64,000 nt of DNA, from NCBI GenBank assembly GCA_024036415.1, contig JAMWET010000674.1, positions 1,123,397 to 1,187,396 of the forward strand. Reading direction: 5' to 3'. Every line of letters starts with the position of its first letter. Position 1 is the stretch's first letter. This DNA is from Prochilodus magdalenae. Its lineage: Eukaryota; Chordata; Actinopteri; Characiformes; Prochilodontidae. Below are positions 13,201 through 34,200 of the stretch, in pieces. The translations under genes and the position numbers were made by a program. The notes under the pieces were generated by a model that saw nothing but the letters and a program-made list of their open reading frames with translations, ran no database searches and was not told the DNA's origin.

Positions 13201-16200
13201 TTTAACACAACGAGTCAAGCTAGGGCATTTAATACCAGTGTAGCAGCAGCATTCTACAGACCTGATTATTTACCTGCTACACATTATTTACATAATTACA
13301 TTACAACACAGATATATATAATTTATCATATTTACTTTTTTATATCAAAACATTAGTTATTCTGATCTTTTGAACAGTAGTGTAGATATTTATACTGTAT
13401 TTTACTTTAATGACTGGAAAGAGCTCAGTAAGAGCTGCTCACCTTCAACACAAGCAGCTTTTTGTTGGTTTTGTCTCGTGTCATGGTCTGGCTGTACAGA
13501 TCATACTTCTTTATGTCCACCTCCATCTGAATCTCCTCTAGATGTAGGAGGAGGTGGAAACGCTGAGCATACTGCTTTATGCCCAGCGGAGTCTCTAACA
13601 CATTTCTGAAATATTGGATGAGCAACATCAGTAAAGCACACATGATACACACCCTCACATGCACACAGTATATAAGAAATCCTTCATTATATTAAAAACA
13701 CTAGAATTAAGACAAACATTATGAAATAAACATGAAATGTCAAACTATAAACTATATAAACAAATAATCCAATTATAATCTTGATTAATGAATTTAGCAA
13801 TTTAAGACACATCAGCTGCTGAAACATGTCAAATTGCATGCAGACAGCAGTACAATGGGACACTCTAGAACAGAGGTTCTCAACATAGGGCCAATTCTGG
13901 GTTCTCCGTTGGAGTGGAATTTCACTCATTTTGAAAATTTCTGTAGAACTAAGTTGCTTAGATGGTGGTGATGATGGGAACAAGTGGTCACATTGTCTAC
14001 AATACAAATATAGCCATTTTATTTACTATTTAAAACCACCAACACTTTTTATTTAATGGTTATGGTGATCATGAAAAATATTAGCAATTAAACAAAAACG
14101 TTCTCTTTGAAGACAATCTTACCTTACAACACCTTGCGTGTACCTTTCAGCCATGATCTCATGATCTCTCATGGCTTAGTGTATTCACAACCATTTCAAG
14201 TTATGAATCTGGTAAATTCTGGTAAACATTAAAATCTAAACCAGATTATTAGACATCTGGTTCCCACCACCACCATGAATAATTCTGAATGGCCTGTTGT
14301 TAACACTTTGCCTAGCTGATAATACAGACAATTAAGAACTCTGTGTAATTCACATTTAAGGCCCACCCCCAATCCTGATCCAACACATGATGAGTGCCTG
14401 ATGATCTGGATCAGGTGTGGAACTCACTGAAATGGTCCAGGGCAAAAGGTTTTGAAGAATGGATTTAAAAACTTCAGTTTAGAGCAGCCGCATAAAACCA
14501 CTCCCACGTGCCGCCTAGAGTGGCATAAAGCTCCTCAGCATGGGGCGGTGGAGAAGTGGAACTGTACTCTCTGGAGTCATCCAATACCTCTGAGATTACC
14601 TGGAGTGCCCTTCATAAACCAGACCTATCTGACCAATAGGCAATTTGGCTTGACTACAGTAGTGATCCTGTAGTTATGGGGAAACCTCACAGGGATGCTC
14701 TGGCTTCTAGTATTATACATTAATACCCATACTTTTGGCAGGAACGTTGAAAAAGAAGGTGTGTGAATACGGCTGGCAGTTTAATGTAAATTTACAACAG
14801 CTGTTTGAACTGAGTAGTATGATTTTCCAAAGGTTTGGGGCCTGCAGGAGCTTACCTCACTCTAGGTAGCTGCTGCCTGGCTGCAGGGGAAAGCTTCTCT
14901 GTATCAGCTAACCGGTGTTTAACCAGGTCCTTCAGGTAGGCGGGATATGAATAGTCCCTCAGCTTCACTGCCAGCGTTAAAGCATGTGTCACACAGCTAC
15001 AGAGAAAAGACAAACCAATGATTGAAAACACAAATGCTCTTACAAGTATTCAGTAACCTGATACAATATAGTGAAAACTGACATACGCTCTTATTGTGAT
15101 AGGTTACTATTATTACTAATAATACTAATAAATACTAATAAAGCTGGATTTAGTTATTTAGACAAGGCATGAACAAAAATAACTGGACTTTATCGATATC
15201 AAAAGATATTAGCTTTAAAATACGATCAACAGGCATTTACAGTTAATTTGGCTGTTATTAAATTTGACATCTGATTACAAATTTACAAAATTATTGCTCC
15301 AAAAAACAGCTGAACATTTAGGAAACACTGATTGTATGCCAGTAGGGCTACCTCTCAGGTGGTACACCCTCCTCCACTATTCTGTCCTCAGGTCGGTTCC
15401 GCCTGTCTTGCTTGGGCCTGTAGGGGCTTTCTGGGCCCAGCTCCGCAGCCAGCTTAGTCTGAACCACTGCTTCAATTTCCCTCACAATGCAGAAAGGTTT
15501 GGATGTGCTTGGGGGTTCGGATTCAGGACAGAACTCAAAATACATGGTGGCTGGAAAGTGTCCGTAGTGGTGGATGCAGTAATGCACCTCCACCACATAG
15601 CTCTCACCTGCCAAATATCAATGGATTTAAATATAAATACACAATTAATACTTCGAGACAATCAGCGACCACCAATGACCACCAATGACCACCACTGAGT
15701 CAATGACACATCTATACGTAGTTAATAGATGTGCGATGTTGCAGGAAGAAAAAAGGAAAGCTTTAGATGTGACAAACAGAAGTGCTAATAGTGGTGTTAA
15801 AATTAGGACCCAGCTCATATTCCCTTGGCCAACAACACTGGCATTCATCGCCCCCCCATGCTTTTATCTGACTGATAATGTGCTGTCATTCAGGTTCAAA
15901 CTTAAAATCTTAGAATGACAGAGTAAAACTTCAGCTGGTTGTTCCCCTGGAGAGCCCAATCGGAGGCTGCCTCTGTTTAAAACAGCAGTATGCAGGTTTT
16001 TGTATTAAAACTGAAAAATTAACATTAAAAAAACCCCAGCAAAATATAATGTCTTTCTGCTGTTAAGTTGTCCTGTAAACCCTGAAAGAATAAGCCAGTG
16101 GTGTTGAGCCGGATTAAAGGGGAGCTTTTTGGACACTGCATCTTACCAAAAATGTTTACAGGTCTCAAACGCAAAATCAGCCTTTAACTGATATACTGAA

Positions 16201-19200
16201 GATAAGATATGAAGATAAAAAAATTCTGTACATCCTTGGAAGGTGTGTCCTTCTTCTTCTCTTTAAATACTCTTTCAACACACATTAAGTCAGGGGGGTC
16301 TGATAAAATATACATATTTTGACCAGCAGGGTCTCTAAATCCCCTAAACTTGTACAGGGTAGCGTTTAATGTACATTCACATTATCACAACTCATTTTTA
16401 AAGTTTTTCTGTTGTGACTAATGTTGAACTTTTTGCCTGGCTCCACTGACCTTGAATAGTACAGCCAGTGACTACAGTCTTTCCTGTCACTCTGTTGCTG
16501 TCAAATGTAATGTCAAATCGTGTATTATGTATTTCAGGTTTTCCTAACCCATAAATAATGGGTTTAAAAATGTTCATTTCAAATCCTTGATTCAGAGTTT
16601 CTGCCACGAGCAAAGCTGAAACCAAATCTTTGTGTTTGCTGCGAAAGTGTAAATGTGTCTGGTTTTACAGTCCTCTGTGTTATTGTTACGTGTGGTGCTG
16701 TTATTTCATCTGCAGTAAGTCATCCATGAGATATCACAATGCCCCTCCTCACCTGGGCAAAGAAGCAGAGGGCAAACTCTGGTTACTCTCCTCTCGTCCA
16801 CTAATGTGAAGCAGCGCATCCTGTGCAGGGCTGTGTAGAAGCTGAAGTAAACACAGTTTTGTCCCTCATTCACAATGTGGAACTTTACCACAAACACTCT
16901 ACCCGTCTGGCTGATGTTGAACACAACTTTCCCATTGGTGCTCTGAGGATCTGATGTGATTCTGATGCCTCCTTTATCAGAGATGAGCTGTGCTCTGCAA
17001 AGAATGAGGCAAAACACTGATTCTAGTAACACAGGCGTGCTATTGTGACAGCTGCACAAAGTCAGTATCATATTTAAGCAATAAGCGACAAGGCAATAAT
17101 TAATCCAGAATTCTGCTGATGTGAGCTTTGAGCTTTGAGCTTTGAATACGGCTTCGTCAATCACGATCAGGAACTTTTATCATTAGAATGATACCGTCAG
17201 TGCTTTAGTCGCTAAAGCCCATCACTGCTGGAGAAAGCAAGCTCTAAACCGTACCTCTTTACCCGGAGTTTCTGCAGTATTTCATTAGCCAGTTTTCTCT
17301 TTGGAGTGAGGACTGGGTTAACAGTAGGTGGAGATGTTTGAGAGGAGACTGAAGCTGTGGCGCCTCCATTATCAGCTTTGGACCCTGGCTTTGACAGTGG
17401 CACGGACCTCCACTGGTCACAGTAGTACACACGCACCTAAAAAAAGAAGAGAAAGAGAGAGTTAAGGAAAACCTATTATGGTTTTCTGTTTTTTTCCCTC
17501 GGCTTTAGTATGTTATGTAGCTTTTTGTTAATGAAGACGGTCTCTAAAGTTACATGCAAGAGGGAAAAGCTCTCTCCCACAGAAAACAGCCCGCTGAAAA
17601 TGTACACTGGAATTCCAGCCCTTTTCTTTTTAACATGCTGACGTAATGTCGTAACACACTCCTTTGTGTGCAGGATGCTCCTCTGGTGGTTGACCAATCA
17701 GAACAGAGCGAGCAAGTTGATGAATCAAAACGCAATGGGCTCATCAGGAGGTGGGGCTTAAGGACACAGGAGCTCTAACAGAGCTCTGCTGCTGTATGGA
17801 TATACACAATCGAGTCACATTATTTTGAGCACTAGCAACTGCTAAGTGCAGCACAGATAGCAGCTAGGAAGGTACTGAAGCCATGCTGACTCCACTGTGG
17901 CTGTAGGGTGAAGGTGAGAAGATACATAGAGCAAACGTGACGTTTAAGGTGGAACTAGGGGCCAGGGTTGTACCTGGAAGTCTTGGTTTTGCTCTTCCAC
18001 TTAATGTCAGACAACTCTAGCAGTATACCATGTCGCATTGTCTTGCTGGATGATCCCATCTGCCTCAGGTAAGATAATCAGCATGTAGGGGTGTATGTGA
18101 TCTGCAAGCATGGAATAATACCCAAATTGATTGAAAGCGCCTTCCACATGGATGAGTGGGACCAGAGAATGCCATGACTTCATTCATGAGATATGCTCTG
18201 CTGGCGTCAAAAGTAGGATGTGGTCATTATAATGCGACTCAGTTGTGTATATTTGCAGCAATTGGGGCTGTACATATTAGAAACTTAGCTATTCTGCACA
18301 TTGCATTGTCGTTAATGGCACTGCTGTAGTACAGATGGGCAATTTGACCATATTTATTGATATTATTAAGTCACATTCCGTCACAATACACTTTTCTAAA
18401 TATCTTGTGGATAATGTCAAAATTTAAAAGACACAGACCAAGTATTAGGCTGGATTCAGTGCTAAATAAAAATCACTGTAGTCATATTTATGATAGAGAC
18501 TGATTTACATAATGTGACGTTACATATCGTACGGCAAAGCTGAGTCTATAGCACAGTTAAACCAGAGGGGCGCTGCAGAGGCGGAAGTGACGACAATAAA
18601 AATGTTTAATTACTGTTTAGAAAGATGTTTTCAAATTGTAACCAGGGCTAGTATATTTTATTATTACAAAGCAATACATCTCAACTATTAATGGAAAATA
18701 GGTCTTGTAGGGTGTAATTACCCTTTAAATGCCCTGAAGTCTTTTGTTATGTTCGCCATGCATTACTATGCTGCAGTCGTCTTGTGAATAAACTGAAGAC
18801 ACGAGAGAACTAGAGACAGAGAGACTTACCTGAGGTTTGGCATGCAGGATAACCTTGCCCTGCCTTATACTGGCTTTGTTGTAAAGTTGCAAGGCATAGA
18901 CCAATGTGGAAAAATTTGGCTCTTTGTTTCCTTCCCTAAGTAAGGATCAGCAGTTCATTAGTCATCATCATTATTAGTCACACACTGTTCCTTATAACAG
19001 CTTCATAAATAGCAAATACAGGTTAGTTATACACATAGTTATTGCAAAGCGTATGTGCATTCAACTTTAAGTTTACACAATTACTCTAGATATGTTATAT
19101 ACTTGCAGGTCGTTATAAGATGACAAGTTGTTTACATCATTAATAAGAATAGTGAGGAAAAGTAAAGAATTCCTAATGTTCCTGAGCTAGCTGCTTACCT

Positions 19201-19317
19201 CTTAAACTCCAAGTTGTAAATATCCCGAAGCTCTTTCTTGTTTGTTTTCGATTTTCGTTCCCCAAGAAACTCAATGAAATCAAGTCCGACTTCATAAGCA
19301 GCCCTTAGTGAAGGCAT
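3208..19317 (-). CDS. mov10: MOV10-type RNA helicase, 21 coding exons, 993 aa, intact
   Basis: Superfamily 1B (Upf1-like) 5'-3' RNA helicase that joins AGO2/RISC and P-bodies and restrains retroelement and viral RNA. Coding exons in gene order: 19199-19317, 18830-18935, 17255-17436, 16753-16994, 15352-15607, 14856-14996, 13443-13605, 11968-12119, 11681-11851, 11386-11533, 10855-11016, 8625-8728, 7808-7905, 7632-7730, 5926-6037, 5702-5819, 5317-5508, 4240-4302, 4007-4132, 3541-3629, 3208-3346. Phases agree at every junction and the sum is 2982 nt, giving 993 residues against about 1003 in human. Walker A GPPGTGKT is at about 544-551, DEAG (motif II) at 666-669, GDPQQLGP (III) at 695-702, APYRKQ at 850-855, VEEFQGQE (V) at 880-887 and [10 protein letters not shown] (VI) at 919-928, so all helicase motifs are kept. 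Start ATG 19315-19317 (MPSLRAA) matches the family's MPS start; an in-frame upstream ATG at 19422 is less likely. One intron uses a GC donor. Paralogue letter (a or b) not decided. Confidence 0.95.
6331..6662 (+). mobile_element. Short Tc1/mariner MITE, copy A, in a mov10 intron
   Basis: About 330 bp flanked by TA. The left end carries CACTCATCA and TAGTTGCACCCAGAA; the right end carries the inverse, GGATGCAACTATTC then TGATGATGAGTG. Inside are the family landmarks AACTTGGTGGGTAAG near the left end and ACCAAACATGGTGGCCCA, TGTAGCTCAATAAATA and TTGTTCCTGGTA near the right. It is the shortest of at least seven related copies in this window, having lost almost all the transposase-derived middle. 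Confidence 0.75.
7220..7264. repeat. (GT)n microsatellite in mov10 intron
   Basis: An uninterrupted GT dinucleotide run of about 22 units between mov10 coding exons. It is likely length-polymorphic and has no evident role. Confidence 0.95.
9066..9297. mobile_element. 232-bp TTAA-flanked MITE in mov10 intron 11
   Basis: Left end TTAACCTCCTGAGACCC and right end GTGTTAGGAGGTTAA are inverted copies, and both outer ends read TTAA, which suits a piggyBac-type target duplication. There is no coding capacity. It abuts a Tc1 remnant on its right side. Superfamily assignment is inferred from the TTAA only. Confidence 0.6.
9298..10127 (-). mobile_element. Degenerate Tc1-like transposon remnant in mov10 intron 11
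   Basis: The left end GTGTATATGGACACC resembles the terminal repeat of a Tc1-like family very common in fish (TATGTGGACACC). Internal stretches are also typical of that family read against its transposase: CATGCTGCAACAGGAAA, GTTGCCACAAAGTTG, CTCCTCCACCAAACTTT, GTTGTTGCTCCTAGA and TGCATGGCTGTGTG. Many indels and stops show that it is long dead. The match is from memory of the family; a repeat-library search would settle the name. Confidence 0.65.
10128..10808 (+). mobile_element. Internally deleted Tc1/mariner element, copy B, in mov10 intron 11
   Basis: The left part carries AGTTGCACAAATGG and AACTTGGTGGGTAGG, and the right part TTGTTCCTGGTAACC and GGGTGCCACTATTC-like bases. Between them lie two broken transposase pieces on the plus strand: [20 protein letters not shown] (catalytic-core start, with N replacing the usual D of FSDESRF) and a C-terminal segment rich in LQEL and NLYNSM. 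The DDE middle is missing. The element stops about 45 bp short of a mov10 exon. Confidence 0.75.
11385..11386 (-). promoter_or_regulatory. mov10: GC 5' splice site of mov10 intron 10
   Basis: After the Walker A exon (11386-11533) the minus strand reads AAACAG then GCAATG. Joining CAG to GTGGATAAG of the next exon (10855-11016) keeps the frame and gives the family order EAIKQ-V. No GT in the neighbourhood gives a workable frame, so this is a GC-AG intron, a minor but known class in vertebrates. Confidence 0.7.
17462..17800. mobile_element. Truncated copy of the TTAA/ACCTATTATGG MITE in mov10 intron 2
   Basis: It begins TTAAGGAAAACCTATTATGG and shares with the copy at 32.4-32.9 kb the blocks GTTGACCAATCAGAACAGAGC, CATCAGGAGGTGGGGCTTAA and GACACAGGAGCT. 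The right terminal repeat is not visible, so this copy is 3' truncated or eroded. Confidence 0.65.
17960..18270. mobile_element. Possible Tc1-like remnant in mov10 intron 2
   Basis: Phrases such as GCATTGTCTTGCTGGATGAT, GTAGGGGTGTATGTGATCTG, GGACCAGAGAATGCCAT and TATGCTCTGCTGGCGTC resemble the antisense of a third Tc1-like family. No terminal repeats or open frame can be seen. The assignment is tentative. Confidence 0.35.
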
Positions 19318-20212
19318 CGCTCCGGTGAATAGGTGACTGGAACCGCTGTTAATTCGGTCGAGGCGTCTCAGAGACAGAACACTGAGCGGTTCACTCGCGG
19401 TGGAACAAGAGCTGTGCACCAAACTGTGAAGGGCGAGTTACGCTAAGGCAAACAAAACGAAAAATAGACTGAAGATGGCCCAGGAATTGAGAAAGTGATT
19501 TCCCATGCGACCTTTATAATTTTTTGTCTCATTACTACTACATATGTGCAATACATAAAGTCTATATGAAATAAAGTTTAGTGTTTCGTTTCACCGGTAG
19601 CTCAGAATTTTAAAACGCTCCCTGAGAACTGTTGACGTTACATAAGCACTCAGTTGTTGCGTGTCCTCATGTCATCCCGATATCTAGTACCATGGATTGG
19701 CTCATCGTATGCCAAAATCACCACCAGAGGCCGATCAGGTATATATACACTTCGTGATGTCTTATTACCCATGTAAACAGGATATAAAAAAGTGTTTTAT
19801 TGAAAAAACACTTCTGTATACGCCCGAACCTGTGGGTGTCGCTGTTCTCCTTTTTTTCTTTTTCTTTTTTTAAAATAAGTTTTAGGCGAACATGTTTCAA
19901 AAGAGAAGGGACAATAGCATTTTAGAGCCTTCACAATAACCTAAACTGGTCACAAGATGCCTTTTGTGTGGGAATCTATTGTAAGTGGATAAAGACAAAA
20001 CAATCAGAGCACTTACTGCGAATAACGTCTGTAATAAAGCTAACAAAAAATGGTTCTAGTTCCGCTTGCATATCTTATATTATTTATAAAACAGCAGACC
20101 CGAAAATCAATATAAACATATAACATATAGCTATAGAGATGTAAAAATATAAGATTGCAGTTCGTCATTTTCCCGTGATGCACTTTGACAGGGCTGGTCC
20201 AGTTGAGCCAAG
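19318..20212. promoter_or_regulatory. Head-to-head mov10/capza1 spacer, likely bidirectional promoter
   Basis: The start codons of mov10 (minus) and capza1 (plus) are only 895 bp apart and face away from each other, so both promoters and both 5' UTRs must lie here unless remote 5' exons exist. No transposon remnant is recognisable in it. A TTTTTTCTTTTTC run sits at 19855-19870. Core promoter elements cannot be placed with confidence. Confidence 0.6.
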
Positions 20213-28283
<8,071 letters not shown>

Positions 28284-29830
28284 ACCTGACTCGGCATGCC
28301 AACCCTCTGCTCGCATTACAAGCCAAGAAACGAACTGAGAGGGGCCCAGGCCTGAGGCTGGGGCCAGGCTTAGAGCACAGCCTTCTATAAGTGTGCTAAG
28401 AAATGTTTTGTTTGTTTATTTTTTTTTTAATTGTACAAAAGCCAAGGTTTAACCTCAGCTAAAAAGACTGCCTCCCTTTCTGTATCGTCGGAAGGCTGTG
28501 AGCTTGTTCTAATGAGTTTAGCAACAGTCCTTGCTGTTGAACAAATACCTCCTGCAACACCAGTGCACAGGGTCAGAAATGTATCCCTACCCCCCCTTGT
28601 GTCCCCCACCTCCCTGATCGACACCCCAATGCTCGGCAAGTTAGAGGGACTTTCTGGACATAGCTTTATTTTTATTGACATTTTTTGAAACATGCTTTGA
28701 GGTAGCATTTGATTTTAAACCTAGCTTTCTTACAACTCCAGTCTTTGGTAAAACGAGATACCAGAGCTTTTCAGATGCCCTGGAACCTTTGTGTTGATCA
28801 GATATCGGATGAACAAACTCGAGCACCTTTGTCAGTAAAAACGGTTTGTGGTGGTTACTGCATGAACTGAGAGTCTAAATCTGGACTCTTGTCATTGTGA
28901 ACCTGAAGGTTTGTGTAGTGTAGGTGAGCACAAGATTGGTCCGTCATGAGTATGCTAGTGTACATGAGCCAAAAGCAACAAATATCAACGTTCAGATCAT
29001 GACTTCCTTTTATTAAGCATTTTAAAAATATTTCTATTGTAATGTAAGATTAACCTCTGCAGTCGTGTTAACATAAGCCTAATTTGTGCCAAATCTTTGA
29101 GTGGCTGTGTATGTGCTGTTGCTGGTATGTTGCTATATAATAAGCCTTTGTTTTGGTTTTATGACGTTCTTTCTGGAGCCACACACATTATACAAAGCAA
29201 AAATATGTTTGTGGTTACTTTTCAATTTTTAGCCATTGCTAATATGTTGTAAACCCTGTCCAGAAAACTGTCCCCTGAAAGTCTAGACCATATAACCACA
29301 TGACCACACGCCTAATGCTCGACGCATATAGATCACTGCTGTTAGAAAAAGTGAATACTTCAAGTAGCTAAGTGCTCTGGAGATCGTTTTCGGGGTGCGC
29401 TCTACTATATGTAGTAGTCAAATGTATCAGTCGGATGTACGTAAACCTTGTTCCCTTGTGAACCTTTAATACCTACTTCATGGCATCTTGTTCGGCCACC
29501 TCAATAATGAGTCTCCTAAACGCAGTGTTTGTCAGGTGTTCTCATGTATATGTCCTGTCATTTGATGATGGAGTTTTTGCCAAAGTTAGCAGCACTGTGT
29601 TGGTATGGTCCACAGTTTCAGTTTACAGATGTAGCCTTTAATGTCCTTGTTTCTTTGATTGGAAATGGTCAGAATATCACCCCCTGGTGTCTAAAACTGG
29701 TATACTGTATGCAGTCACACAAAGTTTACTCTTGATCTCTGCCTCCTTCCCAAGCATTTATTACTATTTTTTACAAATGTATGAACAAATATGATCCCAG
29801 AGGAATAAAAAAAGATTTGCACCAACATAG
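28284..29830 (+). other. capza1: Long 3' UTR of capza1
   Basis: About 1.5 kb after the TAG, ending at AATAAA 29804-29809. No gene can be read inside. A long 3' UTR is usual for capza1 in vertebrates. Confidence 0.65.
29804..29809 (+). terminator. Polyadenylation signal AATAAA of capza1
   Basis: A canonical hexamer in GAGGAATAAAAAAAG, the first well-placed candidate downstream of the stop. Confidence 0.55.
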
Positions 29831-31285
29831 TGCTTATTGAGTTTTATTTAGAGCTACATTTAAAATGCTCCTGCTTTTCAATATTTCTGCACAACGAAAT
29901 CCTAGGGATGTAAACACGTATTCAGAAAGTCAGAATTGCTCACAATGGTGGTTGTAGAAACCAGACATGCTTCATGTATCTAAAGGTCCCTCTGAAAGTT
30001 ATTTAGAGAAATGATAAGGAAGACACTGTGGGGTTGCCAGAGATAAAGATTTACAGTATTGTGTGTTTTTAATGCAACCAAACCTGAGAGGTTTCACATC
30101 TTCACAGACAATTGCATTTTTAGGGAAGGCATGTACAGGTCACAATATAACATATCCAATAATAAAGGTTTAAAAGGGGGGCATTTATTTGTTGGGTTTA
30201 TTTAGATAAGATTGTAGTTAGAATTTTGGGGACATTTTTGTTTTCATTTTTCAACAAATTCCCAGAGAACTTTTTTTTTTTCCTTCTCCAGATTTAATAT
30301 TTTCAACATCACCTGTTTAAAACTATGGGTCCTATTGTATTGTAGACTTGCCTGGTCCCACTTTGAATAACTGTACATCTCAGCAACATTCAAAAAAGTG
30401 GAAATTAGTTTTTTTATTTATTTATTTATTTTGTGTTAAAAATTTTATCGGTCTACAAAAACCAGTGTTCATGAATCAGGGGTGGACAGTATCTCTCCTA
30501 CTACACTCTCTGTATAGAGGCTTAATCAGTTCTCTGTGTGGTGAAATAGCTCTAAAGACTGATGGTTATATTTGGCACAAAAAGGGGTTCTTTTATTGTG
30601 ATGTCAAGCTTGTAACAAGACAAGAGCCCTTGTTAGTGCTAATTTCACCATGCAGAAATGCAAAGTTTTGGGAAATAAAAATTACATATATTGCGTATAA
30701 GTATATATATATATATATATATATCATTTACTTAGTTTAATTCCATTACAGACAGTATGGACTCAAGATATTTAAGATATTTCATGTTTTGTCTGGTCAA
30801 CTTAAATTATAATAATAAATATGCATAAGCATGTACATTTATACTGCTAGAACATTAGTAATATTTAACCAGGAATATTTATGGAAACCCTTCTGCAGTC
30901 ACTTGGTAAATCACAATTAGCACAGCATCTTATAATTACGACTTATGACTCACTTTCTCATATTAATTTAAATAATTCGTCATAAAAGCCATATTTATCA
31001 GCTACTGTATGGCCTTTATTTTAAATGGCAGAAATGGGCTATGATAGTATTTCTGCTTTTACTGAAGCACAGGAATATTTTGCTTACCTGTAGAAATAGC
31101 TGAAATTTGATGTCTAAGACTAAAAAACATAAACCTAAAAATAGTTTTAATAATTAAAGCTCGTGAGCTGCTTCCCTTCCTCGCGTGCCCATAAGTGGGA
31201 GTTGACCGCCACCCCGTGGAGAGCTCGAGCTATTACAGCCGTCACTCTCCAACGCTTTCCAGTGTTTATAGCCATCCGGTGAAAA
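29831..31285. other. Spacer and 5' region of st7l
   Basis: AT-rich spacer with a TA dinucleotide run at about 30703-30724. The last 100 bp (31180-31285) are GC-richer and probably hold the st7l promoter and 5' UTR. No gene is seen; a 130-codon ORF at 30.3-30.7 kb runs through simple repeats and looks like chance. Confidence 0.5.
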
Positions 31286-34200
31286 ATGGCGGACGACAAC
31301 AGCAGTAATCCTCAATCTCACGGCTTTGCGGAGAAATTAAAGTCCTGGCTCTCCTGGTCCTGGACCTATGTGTGTGCAGTTTGGTTCGCCATGGTTCTCA
31401 CTATGATTTACGTGCTGCGGAGTCCGCTGAAGCTTCAGGAGTCTGTTACCGCCGGTAATGTGTTTAGACGGAGCCCTGCTGCTGCTCGCCGGATACATGG
31501 AGCTAACCTAGCTAGCTAGCTTAGCTGCTAACAAAGTTTCCTGCAGTTTGTTTACACACACACTCTGGTTGTCCGCTCTCCTCTCGGCTAGCTAGTTACT
31601 GCTGTTGTAGTTGAATCTACCAGGGCTGTTCTAGCGAGACACAGTTTCCAGGCTTAGTTTAACAGTAATGCTAAAACTCAAGAGTCTTGAGACTGTGGAG
31701 CTGTCAGTCACTCAGAGGACTGAGCTTTGGATAAACTCCTTCTCATGACATACATGTAGACCTGTTTATAGACCTGTCAGTAAGTGGAGTTCTTTGTTAG
31801 TCTGGGAAGAGGCTATTTAGTTTGATACTAACAGCTTTTCTCTTTTCTTTTTCCTCCAGCATCCATGTTTTTAAACACTCTTACACCTAAATTCTATGTA
31901 GCGCTCACTGGAACCTCCTCTCTTATCTCTGGCCTTATACTGGTAAGTCTCTGCGTTTACAGACGTTAGTCAGAATGTTGGCCAAACAATGATAAAAGGC
32001 TGTATGTGAGTGAAATGCCTTCTCACTACGTGGTTTTGACTACTTTGAAATGAGCCTTTAAGCTGTGTGAAATGTAAACACACCTCTTTCTCTTCCCTCT
32101 TTCTGTACACTAGATCTTTGAATGGTGGTACTTCAGAAAATATGGCACCTCCTTCATTGAGCAGGTTTCCGTCAGTCACTTGCGTCCTCTCCTTGGTGGC
32201 GTGGAGAACAACAGTTCTGCCGGCCTCTTCTCCTCAGCCAATGGAGAAGTGGAGCAGCGACCCAGTGTTTCAGGTAGCCATGTGTAGCCCACAGCTGTGC
32301 TTTTGAACTCTGACAGTGGAGGCCTAGTTCCACCGCAGTCCGCACCGTCAGTGTTTTCCTGTCTCAACCTGCTTAGACGGTAAAGGTCATATATGGTTAA
32401 ATAGTTGAGTGGGCACAGATCAGAGCTGTTAGTTAAAGGGGACCTATTATGGTTTCCTGTTGTTTTTCCGGGTTCTTCAGTGTGTTACTTACCTTTTTGT
32501 GCATGTAAGCAGTCTGCAGAGTTATAGAGCCCAAATACACGCCAAAGGTCAACCACAGAAACTGCTTTTCTCTCTCTGTAACAAGGTGATGTCATCTTGT
32601 AACACAGGAGACGCTGCTCTGGCAGTTGACCAAACAGAACAGAGCAGGCAAGCTGACCAATCAGACACAATCTGTTCATCAGGAGGCGGGACTTAAAGAC
32701 ACAGGAGCTTTAACAGCATTTCAGAAAGAAGGGGGAATAAAGATGTACATAAAGATAAACATTGTGTTTTGGTTGCTTTGAAGTTTATACATTAGTTCTG
32801 GTAAACTCTATAAATAAAATTATGAGCATTGAAAATGTGCATAATAAGTCCTCCTTAAGTGGAAATGTCTGTGTCAGTATAGATCATTAATAGTTAGTAG
32901 TTTTTGACCAGTGATTTTAGCTTTTCATATTTTCGTTTTGATATGTTTGTTATTAGCAATGTAATATAATAGGAATACTTTACCAAAAATGGTAATTTTA
33001 TTTTTTTTTTTAGAAAAAAAAAAGGTTTCCATATTAATTTCCTATGCTTACCACTGATTAAATAAAACGTGTGTTCTCAGAGTGTAAAGTATGGAGGAAC
33101 CCTCTGAATCTTTTCCGAGGTGCAGAGTACAGCAGGTATGATTTTACTGCATCAGTGTCATTAGTTTCCTGTTGTTAACGACACAGTTTTATATCATGGC
33201 CTGTCCCTGTAGTCTTCGCCCACTCTCATCCCTCATTTTTGGACCCTGTCTTTTCTAGATACACCTGGGTGACGGGTAAAGAGCCTCTTACCTACTACGA
33301 CATGAATCTTTCAGCACAAGATCACCAGACCTTCTTTACCTGTGACACACAGCAACTCAAACCAGAGGACACTGGTCAGTTTCATAACCCTCAGTGTTTA
33401 AATCTGTGGTGTACATTTTGGTAATTGTATGCGGACTTTGTTGTTGGTCTAACTGTGTTTTGTGTGCCTCTACAGTGATGCAAAAGGCCTGGCGAGAGAG
33501 GAATCCACAAGCTCGAATCAGAGCTGCTTACCAAGCCATAGAGCTTAATCATGAGTGAGTAACTTCACCATTATGAAGCTTTAACTGATATCCATGTTGC
33601 TGTTATAGCATTTCCAGCATTTATTCGCCGTTTCTGTTTTCTGTCTGATTTAGTTGGTTTTGTTTTGTTGTGTGAATGTACATGCCAAGAAGTTTGTGAG
33701 TGCCTACTCGTTGAGTTTATACCCCCTCTTCTGCTGCAGAAATAGTCTCTACTGTTCTGTAAAAGGTGTACACTAGTTGCTGGAATATTGCTGTGAGGAT
33801 TTTATTGCATTCGGTTGTTTAAAATTTCTAGTCATTTTAGCTACTGATGCTGGATTATTAGTTCTGAAAGTTTAATTGTCACTCTAACTCATTTAAGTGT
33901 TGGAGGTAACTGCAGAGGCCAAAGTTCAACAGCTTCATAGCCCAAAGCTGTGGAACTTTATACCACTCAAACTGGGGCTTGGCATTGTGCATGGGTATTT
34001 TAGGCTGATGAGCAGGTTAATGTTGTGCTTTGAGTTAAGGAAGGAATTTTTTTTGAAGGCCATGTGATGTTTTTCATGACAACATGTTCTTGTATATCCA
34101 ATAATATTATTTGGCATTAGAGTTTCAGTAGCTGCAACTGACACCCATATTCAAGCTATGGAAGGGTCTCATTTAAATGTCTTCATAGAATCGCAGGGAG

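Noticed and set aside
15655..15695. ACCAATGACC tandem triplet
   Set aside because: Only three 10-bp units in a mov10 intron; too short to call a meaningful repeat.
30348..30740. 130-codon plus-strand ORF between capza1 and st7l
   Set aside because: It passes through T-rich and TA dinucleotide repeats (KYIYIYIYI) and shows no domain or splice context.
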